From: an uncultured Lachnospiraceae bacterium
GTDB lineage: Bacteria; Bacillota; Clostridia; Lachnospirales; Lachnospiraceae
Length of the DNA stretch: 23,493 nucleotides
Direction: 5' to 3'
NCBI GenBank assembly: GCA_902803635.1
Contig: CADCQU010000171.1
Location: forward strand, 1 to 23,493
Under the pieces are notes generated by a model. That model saw nothing but the letters and a program-made list of their open reading frames with translations. It ran no database searches and was not told where the DNA came from. Every line of letters begins with the position of its first letter. Position 1 is the first letter of the stretch. Shown here one piece after another: positions 7,308-14,898 of the stretch. The translations under genes and the position numbers were made by a program.

Positions 7308-8276
7308 TTACCCCAATCTACGCAGGCAATTTACCCACAGCTCCCACTGGATTTTCAGGTAGTTCCCGAGGTAGCGGGGGCGGAAGCGAACGATCTTTCC
7401 CTCCGCGCGGGCCTTTTTGCAGAGTGCGAAGCCCTTCGCGATGCCACGGACATACTCCTTCCCGAAGCCCTTGGCCGCAAAAAAGACGGCCTTCACGAGA
7501 AAGCCCGGCACGAGGAGGGGAAGGTTGAGAAGAATCTGCGGGAGGGGCATGTTCTTTCCTATTATATAGATGCTGTTCCGCGAGGTATTGCGGACCTTGA
7601 AAAGGTTGTAGATCGAGCCGCTCGCCGCGCTGCCCGCATGGAGGACCTTCGCGCGGGGCGCGGAAATGTTCCGGTAGCCGCGGATGCGGGCCCGCCAGCC
7701 GATGTCGATATCCTCCAGGTATGCGAAATGCTCCTCGTCAAAGAGGCCGACCTCCTCCAAAAGCCTGCAGTCGTAGATGGCCGCCCCGGCGCAGCAGGCG
7801 AAAAGCTCCCGGCTCTTCCGGTACTCTCCCGCCGGCCTTCCCTTTCCGTCGGCAAATGCCCACCCGAAGGCGCAGTAGTAGTCGCCGGCATCGTCAATCC
7901 GCTCCGGGTCCTGCATTTGCAGCATCTTCGCCTGGGCTGAGAAGACCTTCCGGCCGGAAATGGCAAGCAGGAGCTCCTCGACAAATCTCGGGTGCGCGAC
8001 GGTGTCGTTGTTTAAAAGGATCACGTAATCCATGTCCTTCGAGGCGCGGATGCCGGCGTTGACGGCCCCGCAGAAGCCCGTGTTTTCCGGAAAACGGATG
8101 AGCTCCGCCTCCGGAAAGAGCCGCGCAACCTCCTCCGCGCTGCCGTCGGTACTGCCGTTGTCCACGACGATCAGCCGGTCCGCCGGCCGCGTCTGCCGCC
8201 GCATCGCCGCAAGGCACCCGCGGTAATACATAAGGCCATTGTAATTCGGTATAACAACCGAAACCTTCTTCTTCAT
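7308..8276 (-). CDS. Family 2 glycosyltransferase, WbbL/rhamnosyltransferase-like
   Basis: This is a 322-residue, single-domain GT2 enzyme. The N-terminal VSVVIPNYNG is at 5-14 and VDNGSTDGS at about 38-46. LLNND (87-91) is the metal and nucleotide-sugar motif. LEDIDIGWR (187-195) holds the likely catalytic acid residues plus the ED...W arrangement common to rhamnosyltransferases. The C-terminal 80 residues are hydrophobic and basic (around 243-275) and probably lie on the inner membrane face. The start has a GAGGGTGG site, and the gene begins 12 bp after the 601-residue transferase, so the two are probably co-transcribed. It is the last gene of the main operon before the AT-rich promoter island. 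Rhamnose as the sugar is an inference from family resemblance and from rfbD. Confidence 0.9.
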   Translation of the reverse strand: MKKKVSVVIPNYNGLMYYRGCLAAMRRQTRPADRLIVVDNGSTDGSAEEVARLFPEAELIRFPENTGFCGAVNAGIRASKDMDYVILLNNDTVAHPRFVEELLLAISGRKVFSAQAKMLQMQDPERIDDAGDYYCAFGWAFADGKGRPAGEYRKSRELFACCAGAAIYDCRLLEEVGLFDEEHFAYLEDIDIGWRARIRGYRNISAPRAKVLHAGSAASGSIYNLFKVRNTSRNSIYIIGKNMPLPQILLNLPLLVPGFLVKAVFFAAKGFGKEYVRGIAKGFALCKKARAEGKIVRFRPRYLGNYLKIQWELWVNCLRRLG

Positions 8277-8288
8277 ACTTTGCCACCC

Positions 8289-10094
8289 TCAAGGCTTCAA
8301 AGAATAATTCCACTTCTGCAGCGACAGGTTCTTGTTGTACATAGGATCCCCGTTTTTGAGGATCTGTTTCCACCGGACGCGCATATAGTCAATCTCGCTC
8401 TGGAAACGGCGGACCTTCTCCGGCGTATCCTCCGGGCCGCGGGTCTTGGACTCGTCGTGATAGAGCTCCGCGTACGGATCGTAGACCACAAGGTAGTCCG
8501 CCTCGCGGAGTCTTAAGCAAAGATCGACGTCGTTGAAAGCGATCGACAGCCTTTCCTCAAAACCGCCGACCTTCCGGAAGGCTTCCCGCTTCACAAGGAG
8601 GCAGGCCGCCGTACAGGCCGAAAGATCCTGCATGAGGTTCGCTTTATGCAAATACCCGCTCCGCCATTTCGGGAGGCCGACAAACATGGCCCCGGCGACC
8701 CCGCCGATGCCAATGACGATGCCGGCATGCTGGACGGTGTTGTCCGGATAGTAGAGCTTCGCGCCAACCGCGCCAACCTCGGGCCGCTGGCAGACGCCGA
8801 GCATTTCCGAAAGCCAGTCCTTCGTGATGGTCCCCCGCACGTCGTTGTTGAGGAAGAGCAGGTACTCCCCCCTCGCCGCGCGGGCCGCGTAGTTGTTGAT
8901 GGCCGAATAGTTGAAGCCCTGCTTCCAGCGGAGAAGCCGGATGCGCGGGTTGTCCGCAAGCTCCCGATAATATTCAAAAATCTCCTGGGTGGTGCTGTTG
9001 TTTTCCACCACCAGGACCTCGATGTTCTCATAAGTGTTGGCAAGGAGCGCGTCAAGGCAGGCCGCAAGCTCCTCCGCCGCGTCCTTGTTGGGGATGATGA
9101 CCGAAACGAGCGGCTGCCCCTGCACGGGGTAGTGCACGCGGTAGAAGCCAAAGTCCGGCAGCAGCTCCACCTCCCCGGGGCAGCCCACGCGCTGCAGATG
9201 CTCCTCGATGGCGCGTTTCCCGGCCTCATAGGCGTACTGCTTGCTCATCGGGTTGTCGGCCGTCGAGGCCTCGTGCGTCCGCCAGTGGTAGAGGACCTCC
9301 GGGATATGCACGATTCTCTCCGCCTTCTCGGCGCAGCGGAATATGAAATCGTAGTCCTGCGCCCCGTTCATCTCCTCGCGGAAGGGTCCCGCCGCCTCGG
9401 CAAGGCTCCTCTTCACCACGAGAAGGTGCGTGATATAGTTGTTCGAGCGCAGAAGGTCGAGGTTGAAGTCCGGCTTAAAATGCGGCTGGTAGTGCTTCGT
9501 CCCCTCCGCATCCACCTTGTCCTCATCGGAATAGAGGAAATCCGCCTCCTCCTTCACGATTGCCTCGGCCATCCGGTAGAGTGCCTGAGGGGCCAGAAGG
9601 TCGTCATGGTCGGCAAAGGCAAGATAATGGCCCGTCGCGGCCGCCATTGCCGCATTTGTATTCCCCGAAATCCCTGCATTATTCGAAAGACGCACCAGAC
9701 GGATGCGCGGATCGCGGGCGGCATAGGCCCGGGCCGTCTCGGACGGCGTCCTCTCCCCGGCCCTTGGCGGGGCGTCCATCTCCGTCGCGTCCGCCAGAAC
9801 AAGCTCCCAGGTTGGGTAGGTCTGGGCCAGGAGGGACTTGATGAGCTCCCGGAGAAAACGCTCAGGCGTGCGGTAGACCGGCACGACGACGCTGATCAGC
9901 GGGCCGCCGATGACCGGGCTGTTGCGCATCGCGAGGAGGGCCGCCTCGTCGGGCTTCTTCGCCTCGAACCAGGGACCGTAGGGTACCTCCTCCGGCTCCA
10001 TGCGCTCGCGCAGCCGGTGCACGAACTCCCCGACGCCATAGTGCTTGAGGTAGAGAAGTCCCTTCTTTATCTTATAGGGCGAAAATTTCGACAT
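8289..10094 (-). CDS. Tandem GT2 glycosyltransferase (two GT2 domains), 601 aa
   Basis: Two complete GT2 domains lie in one cytoplasmic protein. Domain 1 starts at about 66 (LISVVVPVYRTPE) and carries NTNAAM (145-150), DHDD (162-165), YSDEDK (188-193) and a QDYDF base motif (246-250). Domain 2 starts at about 319 (LVSVIIPNKD) and carries ENNST, FNYSAINNYA, LLFLNND (402-408) and FNDVDLC. Two active sites usually mean two successive linkages or a repeating disaccharide. It is a paralogue of the 821- and 1164-residue proteins but lacks their extra N-terminal domains. Its first 60 residues share only a short tyrosine/glycine-rich linker (YLKHYG...YGPW) with the 821-residue protein. The gaps to neighbours are 12 and 29 bp. 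The start has an AGGGG site. Donor and acceptor are unknown. Confidence 0.9.
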   Translation of the reverse strand: MSKFSPYKIKKGLLYLKHYGVGEFVHRLRERMEPEEVPYGPWFEAKKPDEAALLAMRNSPVIGGPLISVVVPVYRTPERFLRELIKSLLAQTYPTWELVLADATEMDAPPRAGERTPSETARAYAARDPRIRLVRLSNNAGISGNTNAAMAAATGHYLAFADHDDLLAPQALYRMAEAIVKEEADFLYSDEDKVDAEGTKHYQPHFKPDFNLDLLRSNNYITHLLVVKRSLAEAAGPFREEMNGAQDYDFIFRCAEKAERIVHIPEVLYHWRTHEASTADNPMSKQYAYEAGKRAIEEHLQRVGCPGEVELLPDFGFYRVHYPVQGQPLVSVIIPNKDAAEELAACLDALLANTYENIEVLVVENNSTTQEIFEYYRELADNPRIRLLRWKQGFNYSAINNYAARAARGEYLLFLNNDVRGTITKDWLSEMLGVCQRPEVGAVGAKLYYPDNTVQHAGIVIGIGGVAGAMFVGLPKWRSGYLHKANLMQDLSACTAACLLVKREAFRKVGGFEERLSIAFNDVDLCLRLREADYLVVYDPYAELYHDESKTRGPEDTPEKVRRFQSEIDYMRVRWKQILKNGDPMYNKNLSLQKWNYSLKP

Positions 10095-10123
10095 GATGCA
10101 TCCCCTTTATCCATTCGTACCGC

Positions 10124-11521
10124 TCACACGTACGGTGTCGTTAAATAGACGTCAAAAAACACGCAGATGGCATTGATAGCGAGCGCGACAAAGGCCATGA
10201 ACCAGAGCACCTTCGGGTGGCGCCGGATATACGTAAAACCGATGCCGATAAAGAGCAATAATCCCCCCATGGCCGGATAAATGTAGCGTCCCTGTGCCTG
10301 GAAATCGCTCGCATAGGCATACCAGGTATAAAGCGCGATGGTGATGAAAATGCTCACGAGCACCGAGGTGTAGAGCGCGACGGCGGTGCGCCCGCGCACC
10401 TTTGCCTCGGCAAGAACCGGCACCTTCCTCCACCTCCCCTCGGCAAAGGCGAGGATTGCGGCGAAAAGGCCGCCGCCGAAGAGGAAGTAGTACACGACGT
10501 AATACTTCGTCGAAGGCATGTAAGCCATAAAGCCAAAATACCCGAAAAAGCTGCGGAGCGTGATCTGCGGCCAGTAGAAATTTTCATAGGAGAACATTTC
10601 CAGAATGGAAAGCCCCTGGGCCTTCGGCGTTTTCGGAAGGGACGCCATAAATTCCGGGTTCGCCCGCTGGGCCTGCGAGGCCGCGGTCGCCGCGTCCCCG
10701 AAAAGGTCCCCGTGGATGATGAGGTTCCGCAGGTAGAGCGGAAGCAAAAGGACGGCCGCGACGCCGACAACGATGAGGAAGGCCTTCAAAAACTTCCTCT
10801 GCTTTGCCTTCCTCTCCTCCACCGTATCCGACTTTTTCGGATAGTCCTGTGTGAGGAAGAAATAGAAAATGCTCATGAGGATCCAACCGAAGGCGTTGAA
10901 ATAGGAAAGCCCCACGATTGCGATGCCGAGGGCAAGGACAAGCGCCGCCTTCCAGTCCCACCCCTCCTGGGCCGCGTAAATCCAGGACCAGAGGATGACC
11001 AGGGTGCCGAACAGCGCCACTATATCATTGTTCACATAGCTCGACAAAAAAGCGTACTGCGGGATCGTCGCCATCAGCACGACCACGAGCCATTTGACGG
11101 GGCGGGAAAAGAGCCGGCCCATCACCTTGAAGAGGACGAAGACGCCGCCCGCGCCGGCAAAGACACTGGTCAGCCGGGCTGCCCAGAGAAGCGCACGGTC
11201 TGCATGATGGATCATGGAGACCAGTTTCATAAAGAGTGCCGAGAGGATGGCCGGCAGCTGGGTCGGCTTGAAGCCGTAGGAAATCCCCCAGTCGGTCTGG
11301 AGCACCTCGTTCTCCCAGCCGGTCGGCAGCTTCCCGGTGTTAAAGATATAGCGCGGGATCATGAGCCGCATATTCTCGTCAGGACCATAGTTCTCCCCCT
11401 TGACCATGGCCCAGACAAGGTAAAAGGCGAAACAGAGCAGCACGAAAACAATTTCAAATACACGTTCATGCCGAACAAAAAAATTCCCCGTACTTCCGTT
11501 CCCCGTTTTCCTGTGTTTCAT
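10124..11521 (-). CDS. Multi-span membrane glycosyltransferase-like protein (GT-C fold, DUF2142-like)
   Basis: This is a 465-residue integral membrane protein with roughly ten hydrophobic helices. The first helix (about 21-40) is followed by an extracytoplasmic loop with YGPDENMR at 45-52. An acidic pair just after helix 1 is a hallmark of GT-C enzymes that use polyprenyl-phosphate sugars, as in ArnT, PMT and DUF2142 proteins. The loop then continues to a conserved-looking GISYGFKPTQLP segment. The ATG follows an AAGGAG site and lies 12 bp after the YfhO-like gene. It probably adds a sugar to the polymer outside the membrane, but it could instead be a polymer-related membrane protein of unknown activity. 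The family call is moderate because I rely on topology and one motif. No CAAATG motif was found in this gene, unlike all its neighbours. Confidence 0.65.
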   Translation of the reverse strand: MKHRKTGNGSTGNFFVRHERVFEIVFVLLCFAFYLVWAMVKGENYGPDENMRLMIPRYIFNTGKLPTGWENEVLQTDWGISYGFKPTQLPAILSALFMKLVSMIHHADRALLWAARLTSVFAGAGGVFVLFKVMGRLFSRPVKWLVVVLMATIPQYAFLSSYVNNDIVALFGTLVILWSWIYAAQEGWDWKAALVLALGIAIVGLSYFNAFGWILMSIFYFFLTQDYPKKSDTVEERKAKQRKFLKAFLIVVGVAAVLLLPLYLRNLIIHGDLFGDAATAASQAQRANPEFMASLPKTPKAQGLSILEMFSYENFYWPQITLRSFFGYFGFMAYMPSTKYYVVYYFLFGGGLFAAILAFAEGRWRKVPVLAEAKVRGRTAVALYTSVLVSIFITIALYTWYAYASDFQAQGRYIYPAMGGLLLFIGIGFTYIRRHPKVLWFMAFVALAINAICVFFDVYLTTPYV

Positions 11522-11533
11522 GTGTGCTCCTTC

Positions 11534-13966
11534 TTACGATTTATTTTCCAAGGCTTCCGCCTTCCTTCTTCTCCGGATATCGAGCCCGACAAGGAGGGCG
11601 AGAACAGCAAGCGAAGCGAAACTGATATAGGCTCCCACGCGAACGCCAGGGCACTCGTAGACGAGGCTCACCTCGTGCGTGCCCGCCGTCAGCCAGATGC
11701 CGTTAAAGCCCTTGTTCGCCTGGACCAGCTCCGTCTCCACACCGTCCACGAAGGCCTTCCAGCCGACCTCGTAGGGGATGGCCACAAAGAGAAGGCCGTC
11801 CTCCCTCGCGGTCACCGTCGCCTCCAGACGGTCCTCGGGGCCATTTGCCGTGGAGATGATCTTGGCGGAGGCATCACGGTCGCGGTAGGACACAGACCCG
11901 TCCTTCACGGCATTTGCCGGATAGTAGCTCAACATCCCGGCCGCCTCTTTATCCATGTAAATATCCACGCTCCCGACCGTGTCGATCTTCTCAAAACTTT
12001 CCGGTATATCAAGGACACGATTCGTACGCGGTTCCAGCCAGTCATCATTGAAGGCGTCAATCCTGCCCTCTATGACAAGGAGGTAGCGAAGGCCCAGAAG
12101 CCGCGCCTCGTCCTCGTATGCCTGAAGCTTCCAGGACCGGAAGGTGAGATGGTTCGGCGCCTCAAAAGCCAGCACGGGCCATTCCATGTCAACAAAGTCG
12201 ATGACATTCGCATTCATCGTACTGCTGTAATTGCTGATGCCGCGGTAACCCTGGAAGGGCGCGTCCATCGTGTCGGTCGCCCCGTAGGCCTTCTCCACGC
12301 GGTACCAGCCGGGATCTTCGGCCTTCAGCTTTGCTAAGGCCGCCCTGGTTTCCTCGTCCTCTAAAATTTCAAGTCGCGAATCCTTCACGGCCAGCGAGCC
12401 ACGCGAGCGAAAATTCGCCGAAAGCTCCGCGACAACGTTTACAAGGAGAATCAGCGAAAGAATGAGGGCCGTGTGGCGGAAGGCATTTGCCCATATCCGC
12501 TGGAGGCGCCGGGACCCCACGTCATCAAAGACGCTCTCCCCGCCGCTCGCCAGATGGAGGAAGATCAGCATCGCCGTCCCGCCTACCACGTGGGCGATCA
12601 TGACGAAGTCCATCCGCGTATCGAGGTCCTCCAGGATAATCCAGCCATAGCCGAGCACCAGCATGAGCGAGGCCAGAAAGGCACCCAGAAGTGAAAACCG
12701 GTGCTCGTGGAAGACTTCCTGCAGTGTTACCGCCGAAAGCAGGGCGAAGCCCGGCATGAAGAGGAACATGTAGCGGTTGAACGTCCCCGTAAACCCATTG
12801 AAAATCGTGCCCGCCGTGGGCGTGAGCATGGCCAAAAGCCCCACGAGAAGGAGGACGATTGCCAGCCGCATCCTTCTTTTCGCAATCTTCCGCCCCCGAA
12901 GCAGGCAAATGTACTGCCAGATGAGGGGGATGAAGAGCGTCGTGAAGAAAATGCAGGGACCCTCATAGTAATTGAGGTAGGGGCCCTCCGGGCCGACCCC
13001 CTGCGCCGCGCACGAGAAGAGACGTTCCAAAAGCGCCAGGTAGTACGCGCCCGGCAGCGGGTCGAAAAGCCGTTCCGCAAGGGACGCGTACCGCTCCATC
13101 CGCGACGAGACAAGGAAAATATTCGCGGCGGAGGGAAGGAGGGTCACCATGGCAAGGCCGACACCCAGTAAAATCGGCCAGAGTACACGAAAAGCTTCCT
13201 TAATGTATATACGCAGCTTCCGCTCCCGCAGGAAAAGCCGAAGGAGCAGGTAAACCCCCGTAAAAAGGAGCAGCATGTACGCAATATACATACTGGAGAT
13301 GACCGAGATGGCCGTCGCCAGGACAAGGCCCACAAAACGGCGGCCCTTTAGGCACCGCTCCGCCATGAGAAGCTCCAGCATGGTCAGCGCGGGCACGATG
13401 GCAAACTGGTAATGCTGGCCCCACACGATCATGAAGCCGCTGAAAGCATACATGAAGGCGGCCAAAAGCTTCGGGGCCTCCCCGAAGGAAAAGGTGGAGA
13501 GGTAAAGGTAGGCGAGGATCCCCGCCGCGAAGATTTCCGCGATATAGAGGAAAATCATCACAGAAGGCAGGATCTCCACACCGCACGCGGCCCCAAGCAG
13601 ATACGCCACAACGAGGGCCGGGTTACCTGGGTTCAGCATGAAAATGCTCGTGCCGAAGCCGATGGTGGTGCTCCAGAGGCTGAAATCGCCGGCCGCAATC
13701 TTGCGGGCGATGGCCGCATAGAGGCTCAGGTACTGCTGCCAGGTGTCCGAGCCGATGTCGTTGGCAAAGACAAAGAGCCGCCCCTCGAAAAGGTATTTGG
13801 AGAGGCCAAGAAGGCAGGCCGCGAGGATGAGAAGGCATAGCCAGACAAACGAACGCATCTCCACATGGAGAAGGCCCGCCTTCGCCGTCTTCCCTGCAAC
13901 CTCCTTTTGAACGTCCGCCTCATCCGTGCTCTCCGCCTGTGCCAGCACGTCCGTCTTCTCTTCCAC
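11534..13966 (-). CDS. YfhO-family membrane protein (GT-C type glycosyltransferase)
   Basis: This 810-residue membrane protein has a short cytoplasmic N-terminus, a first helix at about 39-56, an extracytoplasmic loop with FANDIGSDTWQQY (Asp70 and Asp74), about a dozen further helices, and a large C-terminal extracytoplasmic beta-rich domain. A last helix and a basic RRRRK tail end the protein. This layout and the C-terminal GWKAFVDG...WLTAGTHEV region match the YfhO family. In Bacillus and Listeria, YfhO proteins use undecaprenyl-phosphate sugars to decorate teichoic acids. Here it may decorate the polysaccharide. The start codon is GTG at 13964-13966, with an AGAGGAA site that overlaps the end of rfbD. 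Only 4 bp separate the two genes, which suggests translational coupling. No partner sugar-loading enzyme or GtcA-like flippase is seen in the window. Confidence 0.85.
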   Translation of the reverse strand: MEEKTDVLAQAESTDEADVQKEVAGKTAKAGLLHVEMRSFVWLCLLILAACLLGLSKYLFEGRLFVFANDIGSDTWQQYLSLYAAIARKIAAGDFSLWSTTIGFGTSIFMLNPGNPALVVAYLLGAACGVEILPSVMIFLYIAEIFAAGILAYLYLSTFSFGEAPKLLAAFMYAFSGFMIVWGQHYQFAIVPALTMLELLMAERCLKGRRFVGLVLATAISVISSMYIAYMLLLFTGVYLLLRLFLRERKLRIYIKEAFRVLWPILLGVGLAMVTLLPSAANIFLVSSRMERYASLAERLFDPLPGAYYLALLERLFSCAAQGVGPEGPYLNYYEGPCIFFTTLFIPLIWQYICLLRGRKIAKRRMRLAIVLLLVGLLAMLTPTAGTIFNGFTGTFNRYMFLFMPGFALLSAVTLQEVFHEHRFSLLGAFLASLMLVLGYGWIILEDLDTRMDFVMIAHVVGGTAMLIFLHLASGGESVFDDVGSRRLQRIWANAFRHTALILSLILLVNVVAELSANFRSRGSLAVKDSRLEILEDEETRAALAKLKAEDPGWYRVEKAYGATDTMDAPFQGYRGISNYSSTMNANVIDFVDMEWPVLAFEAPNHLTFRSWKLQAYEDEARLLGLRYLLVIEGRIDAFNDDWLEPRTNRVLDIPESFEKIDTVGSVDIYMDKEAAGMLSYYPANAVKDGSVSYRDRDASAKIISTANGPEDRLEATVTAREDGLLFVAIPYEVGWKAFVDGVETELVQANKGFNGIWLTAGTHEVSLVYECPGVRVGAYISFASLAVLALLVGLDIRRRRKAEALENKS

Positions 13967-13970
13967 GATT

Positions 13971-14885
13971 TTATTCCTCTTCCGCCTTCAAAATCTCGAC
14001 ATACCGGTGCAGCGCGTCCTGCCACTCCGGGAGCGGCGTAAAGCCCTCGCGAACCAGCTTCGAGCGGTCCATCCGCGAGTTGTACGGGCGCTTCGCCTTC
14101 GCCCCGTACTCCTCTGAGGTCACCGGCGACACCGTCACATTTGTCACGCCCGCCTCCTCGAAGATGGCCTTCGCAAACTCGTACCAGGAAAGGTAGGGGC
14201 CTTCATTTGTCACATGGTAAATGCCGTACCGGTCGGTCGTGATCATGTCGACGACCAGCCTCGCGAGGTCGTAGGTGTAGGTCGGCGTCCCAATCTGGTC
14301 CGAAACCACGGTCAGGTGGTCGTGGGTCTTCGCCAGCCGGAGCATCGTGCGGATGAAGTTCTTGCCGTTCCTGCCGAACACCCAGGCGATGCGGAGGATG
14401 AAGAACTTCGAAAGGTTCTCCTTCACCGCGACCTCGCCCTCGGCCTTGGTCGCCCCGTAAACCCCGAGCGGCTCGTAGGCGTCGTCCGGCTCCCACGGGC
14501 GGGTGCCATTTCCGTTAAATACGTAATCTGTCGAGAAATACATCATCGGAATATCCAGCTTTTTGCACGCCTCCGCAATGTTGCGGGTGCCTTCCGCATT
14601 GACCTTCCGGCAAATGTCCGGGCACTCTTCCGCCTTGTCGACGGCGGTCCAGGCCGCGCAGTGGACGACGGCGTCCGGTGCAAGCTCACAAATGGCCTTT
14701 TCCACGGCGGCCTTGTCGGTGATGTCCAGAGAAATATAGGGGAGACGCGTCACGGCCGTCCCGTCCGCAAGGCCCGCATAGGCCGGAGCAAGATCCGTGC
14801 CCACGGCCGCAAAGCCGCGCGCATCCAGCTCGTTCATCACATCGTGGCCGAGCTGCCCCGCCACGCCAGTCACAAAAATCTTCAT
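13971..14885 (-). CDS. rfbD: dTDP-4-dehydrorhamnose reductase
   Basis: This enzyme catalyses the last step of dTDP-L-rhamnose synthesis, reducing dTDP-4-dehydro-L-rhamnose with NAD(P)H. The 304-residue protein is a short-chain dehydrogenase of the RmlD group. The dinucleotide motif TGVAGQLG is at about 5-12, YFSTDYVFNG lies near the active site, and the catalytic Tyr-Lys pair is in VYGATKAEGE. Length is normal for the family. The start is the ATG at 14883-14885, six bases after GAGGAGG (14892-14898). A GTG 15 bp upstream would read through that site and is rejected. The stop codon of the preceding transferase overlaps the same site, so translation is probably coupled. rfbA, rfbB and rfbC are not in this window and must lie elsewhere. 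Its presence is the best evidence that the polymer contains rhamnose. Confidence 0.95.
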   Translation of the reverse strand: MKIFVTGVAGQLGHDVMNELDARGFAAVGTDLAPAYAGLADGTAVTRLPYISLDITDKAAVEKAICELAPDAVVHCAAWTAVDKAEECPDICRKVNAEGTRNIAEACKKLDIPMMYFSTDYVFNGNGTRPWEPDDAYEPLGVYGATKAEGEVAVKENLSKFFILRIAWVFGRNGKNFIRTMLRLAKTHDHLTVVSDQIGTPTYTYDLARLVVDMITTDRYGIYHVTNEGPYLSWYEFAKAIFEEAGVTNVTVSPVTSEEYGAKAKRPYNSRMDRSKLVREGFTPLPEWQDALHRYVEILKAEEE

Positions 14886-14891
14886 AATATG

Positions 14892-14898
14892 CCTCCTC
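14892..14898 (-). promoter_or_regulatory. Ribosome-binding site that decides the rfbD start
   Basis: GAGGAGG on the minus strand lies 6 nt before the rfbD ATG and overlaps the TGA (14897-14899) of the upstream transferase gene. It rules out the longer GTG start, whose second and third codons would be the site itself. Confidence 0.8.

Noticed and set aside
8646..10148. A 500-codon open frame on the plus strand
   Set aside because: It is antisense to the 601-residue tandem GT2 gene, has a biased composition and no known motif.
10712..12337. A 541-codon open frame on the plus strand
   Set aside because: It crosses two real membrane protein genes in antisense and has no domain or ribosome-binding support.
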